From: Congeria kusceri
Taxonomy: Eukaryota > Mollusca > Bivalvia > Myida > Dreissenidae
DNA length: 64,000 bases
Direction: 5' to 3'
Assembly (NCBI GenBank): GCA_027627225.1
Contig: CM051025.1
Location: forward strand, 55,000,681-55,064,680
Below the pieces are notes generated by a model. It saw only the letters and a list, made by a program, of their open reading frames with translations, did not search any database and was not told where the DNA came from. Positions 1 through 11,770 of the stretch are shown here, one piece after another. Each line of letters opens with the position of its first letter. Position 1 is the stretch's first letter. The translations under genes and the position numbers were made by a program.

Positions 1-424
1 AGTGATAGAATCCAAATAGTTGTTTCATACTTCTGAAATGTTCATGGGTAATGTCAAGACTCAGCTCAGCTAAAATTCTTAATTTTCCCCACCCTTAACA
101 TTAAAACGTTTTGGTGAATATACTTACGCTTGTCTTGAATTACATTCATTAGGAACTTGAAGATTATGTAAAACGTGAAAATATCTGAGATTGTTTACAT
201 AACATGCAATAAAAAAATGCATTGAAAATAAAATGTTATACTGAAGCGGTTACCACGTAACAAAGTGAAATCACATTTAATGAGTACTTTGAACCTGAAT
301 TCAAACACTAATCTCCCATATAATAATGTTGCAGTATATTGTTGTTGGGTTTCAACCCAGAAGCGTTCCCTGGCGCCGGGAGTAAAGAACCTACAATTAA
401 TCTCGGTTTCTATTATCATGCAAA

Positions 425-530
425 AGTCTCGTATGTTGGTTGACCCTAGCGAGGGCCCCATCCTACGACCCCTCCATGGTGAAACCAGTATGTTACATCT
501 AGAACTCACAACAGCTGCATGTAAATGCAT
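425..530 (-). repeat. Dispersed repeat, copy 1, with tRNA-like block
   Basis: On the minus strand this reads 'gtaacatactggtttca', then a GGGTCG-containing block. The same order occurs at about 2845-2930 and, more diverged, at about 61200-61262, where a good pol III B box is visible. This suggests a degraded tRNA-derived sequence. The boundaries are approximate, since only visual matching was possible. Confidence 0.45.
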
Positions 531-849
531 GCACAATAAATTGAAATATATGCAGATTTGTCATTTTTAACAAAGTAGTTGTTTTGCCAGTTATAGTTGT
601 TTGGAGTTCATTCAAATATTATATCTACCTGTTATTTAACAAGTATCCTTATAATTATGTCAGCACTATGGGACTTTGAATAATTTTATATTAACCCTGT
701 ATACGCTTACGTGTCAGTACGGCTTGTTCATTATGTAATTACGTTGCACATTAATTAATTATGCTAGCATACATGGTATTATGAATATGATTGAGAACCG
801 CTGAAACTGAGCTAATTGTACTTGTAAACATTAATCATTTACATCATCC

Positions 850-900
850 ACTATGTAAACACAGATGGCTATCTTATAAACAATAGTTCTCCGGTTTCTT
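850..900 (+). repeat. Duplicon family F2, copy 1
   Basis: A diverged copy of a segment reading roughly 'aaacacagatgggtatct', then 'ataaatcat' and a pyrimidine-rich stretch. Related copies lie at about 16793-16850, 20638-20700 and 32690-32750, all in the same orientation. Confidence 0.45.
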
Positions 901-2844
901 ATGAAAGTAGACGAGGACATATGTCATTTTGTGGCTGTTTAAAATAACGTTTGCACATTAAAAACTTATTAAATTTTTACAAACACGTCCATAATAATGA
1001 ACATATCCGCTCATAAACACAATAATCAAGCCTTAGTTAAAAGAACTGTCAAAGTCTAAGAGGATATGCAAAATACAACACCATATAGTCTGAATCCCCT
1101 ATTCATATTTTAATTAAAGACATAGCTGATTACTTATATGGATATACTGTGCATAGAATGATATAAAACCGAAAAGTAACACTGAATAGATAATGTTTTC
1201 ACTGAAGAAACTAAACACAAACAATACAAGTGTATCACAAATGCACAGGAATCCCCATGGGATATTGTGTGCAAATCTGGGTAACCATCAATCAAGTGAT
1301 TAACTTGACATTTTTTCCTGTAAATTAGGCGACAAAAGCCTTGTGCAGCGAAACGCTTTGGGACGACTCCAGAATACAAATGCGCAGAGAAATGATAATT
1401 AAAAGTGAAAAGAACAGTTGATACTGTTACATAAAACTAAATAGTGCGCTTTTGCTGTTCTATTATTTTCTGAGACAAAACCATGCATTTGTGGCAGTGG
1501 AATACCAACAATTACCATTCAACATGGTATTTGAATGCCAACCATGGACTATCATAGTCAACTAACAAAAACCATGGTGTTGACCATGGTCTGCTTTATC
1601 GTGACCATGGTCGACCATCAAATACATGTACCAAGGTCTGCTTTAAACAAACATAGCATTTAGTTTTGAAATATTGATGAACCATGTTTGGGACATATAA
1701 TTCGGATATTGATTTCGGCAGTTCTAAACACCTAGGTTCACTCATTAAGTGTAGTTTAAATAAATTGATGCTCGCTTTACCATAAAGCACCATATGTATC
1801 TATCTTATACCCCATCACACTTAATGTTTACGATAGGAGGTAAACTAAATTACAGATTCGACATTTTCTGCCTGGAATAATTAACAAAGCAGCAAATTCA
1901 TCTCGGATAAGCATCATAATCACGTGTATATTAGTGCTTTTATCCCACGGTTATAACTTGACACGCAAGTGCAAGAATCAATAATCGTGAAGTAAATAGC
2001 ATTAGTAAAATCATAAATCCTATTATGTTACTGTTATTTGATTACAAATTGCTTTGCAAACCACGCATTCCATGGGATATGTAACTACATGCGAATACAG
2101 TTGTCTGTGTCAACTCTATTTATTTGAGAGAAAAAGATCGTTCTAAATATATAATGCAGTCTATGTGGCGATATTCAATTTGGTGAAAGAGACCAGTTAT
2201 ACTGACACATTTAAATAAGACAACCGAAAAACGGGAAACGAAACTGTTACCGCACAGCCAAAAGTCGCCACAGTTTAATTATGGCGATGTGTGTAGAAAA
2301 TTTACCAAATATAATAAGTCATACATAACTTGTTAGACAAACATGACGGTTTCTTTTTGAAAAGGTTTACCATTTCCATTCAGGTGATATTAGGCAAATA
2401 GCACGATAATTAAAAGTTCTAGGTAAATATCCCGTTAATGTTTCCTGCATGTGATTAGTAAATTGTTTTTTAGTATCCGCCGATACGGAAGCTTTTGTAA
2501 TAAACAAAAGGATGTTTGTTCTGTATGCACTTAACGGTCAATATTTTAAAATTAATAAAACAGCAAACAAACATAGATTTATTACTGTATTAAATGCGCC
2601 TGCAATTTTTAATAATTGATTTACAATGAACACGGTCTACGGAAATTTGAAGTTACCTCTTTATAAAATGGCATTTTGTTTATTAAAAAATCGACAATGA
2701 AATGCAATAATAATGAAATAAGAATCTCCATTATTTCTATGTTTCATATTACGTTCCAGTTTTGTTGCGGAGCATACAAGAAACAGAAGACGCCCCATGT
2801 TTAGAGGCGTGTCTGTGCATTTAAGTCCGCACAATAATAAACCG

Positions 2845-2930
2845 ACACTGCCCCCTCAGTTATCCAAAGCGAAGGCCCGATTCTCCGACCCTTTAGATGT
2901 GAAACCAGTATGTTACCACGAATCCGGTGA
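2845..2930 (-). repeat. Dispersed repeat, copy 2, with tRNA-like block
   Basis: Minus-strand match to the copy near 425-530 ('gtaacatactggtttcac', then an A-rich link and a GGGTCGGAGAATCGGGCC block). It lies directly upstream of an F1 duplicon segment, the same order seen near 57.4 and 61.2 kb. This suggests that the tRNA-like block and F1 travel as one unit. Confidence 0.45.
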
Positions 2931-3017
2931 ACACAAATAAGAATAAATGTGAACACGCAATTTTTGCATATTTTAAAAGCAGTTGCTAAACAAAGTGTGT
3001 AGCCAGGCTTACTGGCA

Positions 3018-3186
3018 GTACAAGACAACAGATTGTCTGGAGATTAACATTTCTCTTGTTACGCACCAAAAACGTATTTCCAGTATATAATAATAGCAAC
3101 TGTTTACAATGTTCACGTATATGCTCATAACATAATGCACAGACTGTTTTGTGCACTTCTACGTTTTAAATTGCATTTTATATAAC
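3018..3186 (+). repeat. Duplicon family F1, copy 1
   Basis: Starts 'gtacaagacaacagattgtc', continues through 'tctggagattaacattt', a 'cacgc-ccaaaaacgta'-like block and 'ccagtat', and ends in a block reading roughly 'tgcacttctacgttttaaat'. The same order of blocks recurs at about 25385-25512, 57585-57772 and 61338-61495. Copies are clearly diverged, so the duplications are old. Confidence 0.55.
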
Positions 3187-3804
3187 ATCCCAGCGTGACT
3201 CGTCGGTAGAAATAATCCAGTTTTATTACTGCGCCAACCGCAATGAAGACTTCTTAGCCGACTTGCAAATGCGTCATAGAATTACATGTAGTCAGTAACT
3301 TCAAACAAATCAATTCATTAATGTTATTGCTTAAAAGTGATAAATAAGAATTGATAAACTTTTGATATAATAAAGCGTAAACCTTTTAATGTACATACGT
3401 ATTGAAACATTTTGGATTCGAATTAACAATACACATGTTGTCCTTTTAATTTGCGAACACATTTATTTATATATTATAATGCTTTTAGTTTTAAACACAA
3501 TACTAAATTATGCAAATAAAAGTTATGTGGTTTGAGAATGAAATCATTTCTCAAAAGGAATTTCTCTGCTTTCTTTTGCTGCTAAATGGAAAATTGTATT
3601 TATGTCAGCGAAATGTTGGGAAAAACGTGAACGATAACCGGATCATGTCACTCCGTGACGCATACATTGTTAACTTTTAATCATTTCACAATGGAACTAG
3701 TTATTAAATATATGTCATGTAATGATTGTAAACGTCTAATAACACGAATGAATATAAGAATAATGACACTCTAGAGCCATAACTAAGAGAGAAACCCTCA
3801 TTAA

Positions 3805-4040
3805 AATTCTCTGGTCTTTTATTTGAGGCAAGTGACCAATTGACTATACAATACAGGATAATACGCACAACACAACAAAAACATTAAATGATTAAAACTG
3901 GGGTCACCATCTTGGAACAGAAAATGCAAAGCATTGGGATTTAAACCGGTTTGTGGTTACCCGAACCTCACACTCGGTCCAGTTATATTCATAATACATT
4001 TAAGGTTTACGGGTAAATACAAAATAAAGGCATGCCGAAC
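3805..4040 (+). repeat. Dispersed repeat, 'ccggtttgtgg' family, copy 1
   Basis: Shares several blocks in the same order with 39765-40020: 'tttatttg-ggcaagtgacc', 'aaaactggggtcacc', 'tttaaaccggtttgtgg', 'acccgaacctc-cactt' and 'tatattcataatacattta'. No coding capacity or clear terminal structure is visible, so its class is unknown. Confidence 0.55.
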
Positions 4041-4781
4041 CTCGCACTTAACCCAGACATACATAGATTCTATCGTTTCGGAAACCTAGTACATTGTAGA
4101 TTTAGAGGACATAAACTCCCACCAGATGGTGTTTAATATCATGAAAGTAACGCAGACTTTACTGCAGAATAGTAGAAACACAAAATTGCAAACGCTAACT
4201 ACGAGATGCCAGACCTTAATTTAAAGGTTATTCCAACTTTATAGACATATTCTATGATTTTATAATGCTGACATTGCCATTAGCACAGTCGCCACCGAGG
4301 CCCTGTCAACAACATAATGGACGTAAGATAGTACATTTATCATCATCTAGAGTATTACATAAATGATCAGATCAAGTATCTAAATCAACTACACGGAGCT
4401 TCCTTGTACAGCGGTTATGTGGTCGTTTTTTTATGTTTTAAAAACTACTTTTATTTATATACAACCATGATTATGACACGAGGTCCCATCATAGTGTTTT
4501 GACAAAAAGGCATTTGATGTTTATACTTATTATTAATAAATTATACTTAATTTATCCTGCTCCCATTTTGCTCTCTTATCATAATCAGACACTCTGCGTT
4601 CAACAGATACAGCGTTTGTAACAATTTTAAATAGTTTAAATGTTCTCTGTTGTTAGGACGTAATTCATTTGTATTTGTTTAACCATTTTATAATTTTAAA
4701 ACTCAATATCTGAGCAAGTGTTGAGCAATGTTGTACATGGAGTGTGCCATTACAATATATTCACATATTAAGTGACAGTTT

Positions 4782-4789
4782 GCATTGTA
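4782..4789 (+). repeat. Target site duplication, left (GCATTGTA)
   Basis: GCATTGTA adjoins the left end of the inverted-repeat element and matches 16685-16692 exactly, in direct orientation. Six bases (GCATTG) lie outside the fully symmetrical TATGGAAAG terminus; the following TA is shared with the arm on this side. Confidence 0.65.
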
Positions 4790-5345
4790 TGGAAAGCCGG
4801 TTGGGACCCCCGCTAAATTACATTAAAATATATATTAACTATCGGACTTTCGGAGATTTTCATTGAGGAACTTTCATATTCCGCGAAAAACAACGCTAAT
4901 ATAGGCATATAGTAGCCGTCGGAATTTCGGGAATCAACATTTTCCGACGAGCAGAAAGATACAAATTACATAGTTATTTTCGGGACATTTGTTCCGACGG
5001 ATAGAATTCAAAATCTAAAAAGCGCGGAACTTTTACATTTTCCGACGGACAGAAAGATACTATTTATATAGCAATTCTCGGACATTTGTTCCGACGGCTA
5101 GAAAGCGGAATCTAAAAAGCGCGGAACTTTGCAAATCTTCCGACGAAAATTATAACACATTGAGTACTGCACAAAAAGCGGGTTGCCATGGGTTACCCGA
5201 GAAATCGGAATCTAAAAAGCGCGGAACTTTGCCAATCTTCCGACGAAAATTATAACACATTGAACACTGCACAAAAAGCGGGTTGCCATGGGTTACCCGA
5301 GAAATTGATTTGATTGGTTCCGATACTTAGAAACAACCAATCAGA
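4788..5345 (+). repeat. Left terminal inverted repeat (about 558 bp)
   Basis: Matches the reverse complement of 16131-16684 almost throughout, with scattered substitutions and small indels. Inside are recurrent motifs: TTCCGACGG/CCGTCGGAA cores, 'agaaagatac' and 'gcgcggaactt', as expected of multiple protein-binding sites in transposon ends. Its inner part has an extra tandem duplication of about 99 bp (about 5108-5206 and 5207-5305) that includes 'gcgggttgccatgggttacc'. The right arm has a differently arranged duplication at the same place. The arm ends in CCAAT-box-like sequence. Confidence 0.8.
5108..5305 (+). repeat. Tandem duplication of about 99 bp within the left arm
   Basis: Two near-identical units follow each other. 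Each starts 'cggaatctaaaaagcgcgg', passes through 'cttccgacgaaaattataac' and 'ctgcacaaaaagcggg', and ends 'ttacccgagaaat'. Only a few bases differ (for example 'tttgcaaatc' against 'tttgccaatc', and 'gagtactgc' against 'gaacactgc'), so the duplication is younger than the divergence between the two arms. Confidence 0.8.
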
Positions 5346-5383
5346 AATGTTGACAGAAATACATCTAGAAGCTATATTTCAAC
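5306..5383 (+). promoter_or_regulatory. Putative promoter at inner edge of left arm
   Basis: Contains ATTGG (5313-5317) and CCAAT (5337-5341) separated by a block shared with the other arm ('ggttccgatacttagaa'), then 'gctatatttc' shortly before an ATG at 5384 that opens an exon-like segment. CCAAT boxes in both orientations fit a promoter. This is inference from motifs; no transcript evidence is available. Confidence 0.35.
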
Positions 5384-7998
5384 ATGGTAGACGTCGATTG
5401 TGTACACAGAGTGGAATTAATAAAGGGTAAGTGATTTAAATATATTACTTATTATAGTGTCATTAGTGTGAATTTGCTTGGGTTTCATTGAGGCAAATGG
5501 AGTTCTATTTGCAAACATGAACACTTATAACCAAAGGGGCAGAGGGAAATTAAATACGAGTAACGCTTCGCCCAATAACGGTTCGCACATGCCTAAATTA
5601 ACTACCCACTAATCCAAATTTTTATACATAGATCTACGCAGAATAAGATGATATCATTATAGATGTATGGATCAGTGTATGTGGGACCATATTTGTACAA
5701 ATCATATTGTTCACAAAAATAGGATCTCATTCTTCACATGTGATGATGTGTGGAAATTATTCTTCACAGTCACACATCACATTCACAGTCTCATTCTTCA
5801 CATTTTATGTCCATTTTGTGATAAGATCTACAGTCTGGTATTTTATATGCAACAAACTCATATTCTTCACATATGAAAATAAGTGTGCCAATTGTCTGAG
5901 AGATGATGATGATTTTGATTACAGCTATAAACAAAATCAATTTGAAATGGTAAATGGAATGTCTATTTTCATTATCTAGTACCACTAATGATTTTAAAAT
6001 AAGTGCTATTTCACATGGCTTGGATACTTTGGGCACTAAAATAAAACTAGAAAACCTGATTTTTCATTCTTTTCAGATGATGTTTTCGCAAAGATAGAAG
6101 ACGCTGACAGCAATATTTACAAAAACGATGGTATGTTTACTAGGTTAAGGAATGATTGTAATCGTTTTATACTTGGTTGTTGGGAAAGTGAAATCTCTTT
6201 AGCTTGTCTATTCACCGAATAGTTCGAGCTATACTACTCACACATTCGTCGGCGTCGCCATAATGCTCTGGTTAAAGTTTGCGTGCAACAAGTGCATATC
6301 TTTCTAACTACTACAGATATTCAATTTAAACTTCACACATGTCTTCGGGGTCATTATGTAAGGTCACTGACCAAGGCCCATAACTCTGACCTGCAATTTA
6401 GCAGAATTATGCCCCTTTTTTACTTAGAAATTTCAGATTAGAGTTTGCAAGTAACAACTCTATATCTCTATAACTACTACATATATTCAATTGAAACTTC
6501 ACACATGTCTTCTGAGGGTAATTATAGAAGGTCACTGACCAAGGCTCATAACTCTGGCTTGCAATTTAGCAGATTTATGCCCCTTTTTGTACTTGGAAAT
6601 TTCAGGTTAAAGTTTGCGTGCAACAACTTCATATCTCTGTATCTGCTACAGATATTAAATTAAAACTGCACACGTGTTTTCAAGTTCATAATATAAGGTC
6701 ACTGGCCAAGGCACATAACTATGACCAGCATTTTAGCAGAATTATGCCCTTTTTGTAGTGATAAAGGCCCATAACTCTGACACAGCGGTTGAATAGTTGA
6801 GCGCGCTGTCCTGAGACAGCTCTTGTTTTATTTCTTTATTGACCAAAACCATAGTTAAAGAGACAAACTTGTATATTGCTCAAGAAAAGAAAACACAGTG
6901 CAGTAGTTAACCAGTAATTTAAAATACAGTGCACAATTCATTTTGAAAGTGCCCAAAAGTGCAAGTACAATTACTGGGGCGTGGGCAGATTTTAAAAATG
7001 GCCAGGAATGTCAATAATTTATTAGAAAAATCATCCTAAAGTGGACTCCTTTAATTGGAAAGGCTTTTTGGAAGATTGTTGTAATGTAATTTATATGTAA
7101 GTTGTATATGTTAACATTACATTCTGATGTTATGCACTTATAAATATCGCGTGTTCTTATTGTAGGACCTGCATGACTGTGTGTTGAAGTGCCCTGTATG
7201 ACACTTGGCGCAAGAAGAATATCACCTTGGATCCAGTATTAGTAAGAGGATGATGGACATGCCTCCAGTGTTATTGGTTAATGAAGAGGTAAGTTCACAT
7301 TTTAACAAACGGATGACACTTGTTTATTGTTCAATACTAGCAACTTGAGTCACAACAGTGTAATGGTATTGGTGTCAACCTTGCGATGAGGGATCATGAG
7401 TTTGATCTCTACTTAGGACTCTCAAAAAGACATTAGTTCTGGTTCTTCCAAGAAAAAGATTTGGAAGTGTCGCAATAAGTCTCGAGCGTTCGAGGAATGC
7501 AGACTAAAATACATAGATTTAAACTAAATACTAGTCACTTCAATAAAATATTTGTAGTTGCTGTTGTAAAAAAATTAGTAGTTGCTGTTGTAAAAAAATT
7601 AGTAAACAGTTCTATTTTACTTGATTATCTGTGACAAGTAAATATATACCGGTACATGCTGGTAACTTTTTACTTTATCTGTGATTACACTGATCATAAC
7701 TTATATTATTTATCTTTTTACCTAAAGCATTTAAAGTATTCAATAAATGCAAACAGTCTGATAGTCCAAAGCTTGCTTTAAGCCTTATTTTAGCATGCTT
7801 CAACAATTATATGCTACAGCATTTAAAAATAATTGATTTGATATTACTGACACAGTTGTTGCGATTTCTAGAAATACAATGTAGGTCATGTGTTGTAAAT
7901 AGTTAAAAAGAACAAACTGATGTAATGAAAATGTTCAGTATTGATTGTGTACTTTGTTTTGTGTTTTTCAGACCCACGATGATGGATCTTCTTGTTGA
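5384..7998 (+). CDS. Putative spliced gene inside the element (degenerate or non-coding possible)
   Basis: Four exon-like blocks with good splice signals read inward from the left arm. Exon 1 is 5384-5426 (ATG, 14 codons starting MVDVDC, donor AAGG|GTAAGT). Exon 2 is 6077-6130 (acceptor ttcttttcag, donor GATG|GTATGT) and stays open when joined to exon 1 (phase 1 to phase 1, reading DDVFAKIEDADS). Exon 3 is 7166-7288 (acceptor ttcttattgtag, donor GAAGAG|GTAAGT). Exon 4 starts at 7972 (acceptor gtgtttttcag) and stops at 7998. Exons 3 and 4 share a frame that is open except for one TGA at 7199-7201 after DLHDCVLKCPV. Exon 2 does not join exon 3 in that frame, because the direct join stops within four codons. 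So an exon is missing, the gene is broken, or the transcript is non-coding. No family was recognised. A possible polyadenylation signal AATAAA lies near 8527. Confidence 0.3.
6208..6835 (-). repeat. Mollusc-type dispersed repeat with internal tandem units
   Basis: Read on the minus strand it begins 'aacaagagctgtctcagg', carries a 'gcgcgctcaactattca' block, then about three diverged units of roughly 150-165 bp (each with 'aaggcccataactctgac', 'cagaattatgcccctttt' and 'gtttgcgtgcaacaa' on the plus strand), and ends with 'acgccgacgaatg' and 'tagctcgaactattcgg'. I recognise this layout as a very common dispersed sequence in bivalve genomes. A related copy in the opposite orientation lies at 13495-14190. 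Confidence 0.65.
7552..7602 (+). repeat. Short tandem duplication of about 24 bp, two copies
   Basis: The block 'tagttgctgttgtaaaaaaa' occurs twice in a row, within a putative intron of the element. Confidence 0.8.
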
Positions 7999-8805
7999 AT
8001 GGTTAAACATGCAAGGACACATTATTATCTTTGAAGATTTGTTAGCCATCTGTGAGCATTGTTAAACATTGAAGATCATTGTGTTGCAGTTTCTTTACAG
8101 AGACACTATATGTATACATGTGTGTTTTACTTTTGCATGCAAAATCAGCTTGTTGGTGTTGTGAACTCACATGTGTATGAACATGCATATTTAATTACTC
8201 TCACTTTATGACAAAACTGATGAAGTTATTGCCTGGATTTCATTAAAAAAAGTTTATATGTGCCTTCAAGCACATTTAGCCTGTACTAAACATAATTTTG
8301 TTAATTTTATTTTGATTCATTCATTTTAAGAGTCAATTCTGTAATGTTTCTTATTAGTAGATCCGTTTTAATATCCATATTTCTCATAATATTCCTAAAT
8401 TTCTTTTAACATTTAGACTATTTACTTGTCTGATGTGCAAATAATTTTGAACTTGAGTATTTACAATTGTGTGAAAATGTGATATTGTAATCATATTGTT
8501 ATTAATATTCTGGTTAAAATTGCTTTAATAAATATTAGGATAGTATCGACTGTTGCTTCACAATATACGCGAACTAATTCCTAAATATGACAAGTGTCCA
8601 ACCACACAAAAAAGCTTCGTGAGAACAAAGTTTCATACCCTGTTTTACATGAAAAAATCTCACTAAAGGTGCATGCTACACAGTCAAGATGCTGAATGTA
8701 ACAGATTGTTTTCTCTGCAAATTACTTCAGAATACTGTTTCTTGGTGTTTGCACATCATATAATTATGAGAACTTGACTAATTGCTCAGAAAACTAAGAT
8801 AATAA

Positions 8806-9915
8806 TAAACAAGAGCTGTTTGTAAAACAGGCATGCCTCTTTGGGTCCAAAACAGCCTCTGTAGAAAATTGCAAGGATGAAAGTAAAATGAAACAATTTT
8901 TTTGTCAACTTTTGGTCAGTTTGACCAAATGACAAAACAATCAATAGGGATCTACTTGCAGTCATAACCCGCCTATCTACTAAATTTGACAAACCCATGC
9001 CAAAGGGTTCCATGGACAATGTTTTACAACTATTGGTCAATTTGACATTTGACCCAAGGACTCCATTATTAAAAGGTATCCTTTACTAGTCATGACCAAC
9101 GTAACTACCAAGTTTGACGAGCCTAGGCCCAAGGGCTACAAAGTTATTGCCTGGACAAGCTTTTATTGAACTTAGAATTATTGGGCGTTTTCTTCAATCA
9201 TATTTTATAGTCACAGGGCTTTCATTAACTTTTAAAAACTGTAAGTTTGAACTTCCCGGCCTCAAATTTTGGAAGTTTTGCCTATAATATTTGAAAGGTA
9301 TGACCGTATTGCAGTACAGAAGTCCTGAGCATTTCAGAAATGTGTATATTAAGTATAAATTCAAGGTTTTTTAAGGCCAGTTCTTTTTCAACATGTGCTT
9401 ATATGCCAATTTATTCAGTGAAAGAGGTATACATTTAGGAAACTTTCTTAATTTTTCTTCTAACTTGTTCATCCTTACATGATGGAACTTCCTTGGCTGC
9501 AATTTTGGAAGTTCTGCAGCTTCCATGGCTGCAATTTGGAAGTTCTGTGACAAAAACTGGGAGTAAATTACTCCCAAACTTCCTTTAATGGAAGCCTAGT
9601 AGTCAGTTTGACATTGACCTTTCACCCAAGGATCCAAAGCTTTAAGAACCTCGACCAAAGGGTTGTGGAGTTATTGCCTGATTATTGGGCATTCTTTGTT
9701 AATCTTTAGGTCAGTTTGACCCACAGACTCCAAAATAAATAGGGATCCTCGACTAATCATAACCAACCTAGCAACCAAGTTTCAAGAACCTTAGCCTAGG
9801 TGTTTTGTAGTTATCGCTCAGACAAGGTTTTGTCTACTGACATAACAGACGGACACACGGACCGACATATGCAAAATAATATACCCCTGCTTTTCAAAGG
9901 GGAGCATAATTAATA
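8806..9915 (+). repeat. Mollusc-type dispersed repeat, 'aacaagagctgt' family
   Basis: Starts 'aacaagagctgtttgtaaaa' and ends 'cggacacacggaccgac', then 'cccctgcttttcaaaggg' and 'gagcataatt'. In between are repeated blocks of the type 'cagtttgacc', 'caaccaagtttgac', 'gttattgcctg' with spacings of roughly 150-250 bp. The layout matches abundant non-coding repeats of molluscs as I remember them. The minus-strand open frames inside it are by-products. Confidence 0.65.
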
Positions 9916-10710
9916 ATAACGACATCTTAATAGATATGTTTATGTTTATTGACAAAAGACAACTGTCATAAGAATGTTCATTTACTTAAAAGTGTGTGCA
10001 GAGTATTAACATGTAATAATTGTGCCGTGGCCCATATCGCTAAAGCTCCTTAGTTTAAAGTTGAGTTATATTCCTAAAACCTGCATTAAAATCCATAAGT
10101 TTATGTCTGTTTCATTAAACTTTGCTATGAAATTTATTTTTGTAAGGAACTAGGAAATTATATAGGAAAGTACCAATTTCAAATTAAAAATACTGATTTT
10201 GAAACATACGTTTTAAATTTTACTAATTTCAGTTAAAATTGTTCTTAGGATCTGTATTGAAATGGATACTGAACGGTGGAAGAAACAATTCGTACATTAA
10301 CAAACTTAAAGTTCTTTGTTTCCAATTTCTAACAAACTGTGCAGGTTAATAGATTTTGGCCAATTAATCCATGAGCATTTGAACAAAATTGATCATAAAC
10401 GTAAATATTGAATAACTGTTCTTTTTTTTGGAAAAAAATTGCATAAATGCCCTTCACAAAATGTCTATTCCCGAAGTCAATAAGCATAAACTTAATTTTT
10501 TATCAACATTAATATCTAGCAGTTAGTTTCACAATTCTATATGCCCGAGGTAACTAGGTAATGTTGATTTTAAAGAGACTTGTTCACAGATGTTTGCATA
10601 TTTTGAAGGTAGGCCATTAAATGTCTTAACTTCACAGATTTAAGCATCGGAACTAAATAGTTCAAGTATAATAACAAGAAAAGGATTTTTTTTAAAGAAA
10701 AGAAAAAAAA

Positions 10711-10781
10711 GCTCCCACCGGGGTTTGAACCCGGGACCTCCGGATTAAAAGACTGTCGCCGTAACCACTTGGCCAGTCCAA
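10711..10781 (-). tRNA. tRNA-like sequence (pseudogene or SINE head)
   Basis: On the minus strand there is a good A box (TGGCCAAGTGG, complement of 10765-10775), a good B box (GGTTCAAACCC, complement of 10721-10731), a T stem that pairs (CCGGG/CCCGG) and a T8 run directly downstream (10703-10710) that would end pol III transcription. The 5' acceptor strand (ATTGGAC) does not pair with the 3' strand (TGGGAGC), and the anticodon stem is imperfect; the loop would read CTTTTAA (TTT anticodon). So it is probably not a working tRNA. The translated minus-strand peptide 'VPGSNPGG' is the usual by-product of reading a B box. Confidence 0.55.
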
Positions 10782-11770
10782 TTTCTATATTTATCCCTAA
10801 ATTATTTACTTTATGTAAGTGCCCCACGTGTTGTCAACAATTTTAACGAAAACAACACAAACACTCCAAATTATTCATCGTTTAGCATTACAAACGCTTT
10901 ATAATTTTATCAATTTCAACTGATGATTACTCAAACAAAACACTATTTACAGTATATTTTTATGTCCAATGTGTAATTTCGCTCCCTTATATACACTGTT
11001 CTTTTATTTTTGGAATCTGTAACAAAAAGTTGAAAAAAATGTTAATTATCAATCAGTGAACAGGTCTCTTTAACAACTTAGTTTAGAACTACATAGAACA
11101 ATATATCTATATAGCTGCTTTTTATTAAATTAACATTTTTTGTAAATGTAATGTGTCTTAAATCGAAATCGAATCAACACAATCAAATAAAAAACAAATA
11201 AAAACAACAACAACATTATTCTCATTGATATACATGTAAAGTCGATATAGTTGATATATATATACATGTACATAAGTTGAAGTGCACACATTTCATTAAT
11301 ACGAAAATAAAATGTAATACATAGACAACTGTATATATTTGGTCAAAAACAATATGGAAGGTAATAAATACATTAAACAACAAACTACAAGTTGGTATTA
11401 TTAATATCACTGTGAAATTGGTTGCATATAAAACAAAAGTAACAAAAACCGTCAAAAGAAATTAAGTAAATTCTATTTAATAGAACTCGTATAAGAAATA
11501 GATTGGATTACAACTAGAAAAAGTATATTTCGCACATATAATGCAGTAAATTTCATTCTACAATATTCTCTCGTATTACATGTGCACATCTATACATAAT
11601 TGTCTTGCGTAGTATGTCTTCTTCATAAGCTCTAATAATTTCATCATATTAAGAACATGCTCTGACAATGGTAGTTCATCATTGTGAAAGTAATTTCTTT
11701 ATTGAACCCTGTTGTCAGTTTATCATTATTACTGCTGCACAAGTTATTGACGGCTGGAAAAATTGGTTAT

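Larger units (their letters stand above)
1..3017. other. Repeat-derived intergenic stretch, no gene seen
   Basis: No coding region is recognisable; open frames are short and AT-rich. Two minus-strand stretches (about 425-530 and 2845-2930) resemble each other: both contain a 'gtaacatactggtttca' block followed by a GGGTCG segment, and they give similar chance peptides around 'NILVS...GRR-GPSL'. They look like two copies of one dispersed, tRNA-related repeat. The stretch also holds one F2 duplicon segment (about 850-900) and a cluster of CCATGG palindromes (about 1540-1615). Confidence 0.6.

Noticed and set aside
195..536. 113-codon minus-strand frame
   Set aside because: The only recognisable part recurs at 2801-3028 as part of a dispersed repeat. 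The rest is low-complexity AT-rich sequence with no domain.
10570..10827. 85-codon minus-strand frame with VPGSNPGG
   Set aside because: This peptide is the usual result of translating a tRNA T arm and B box. The sequence is tRNA-like.
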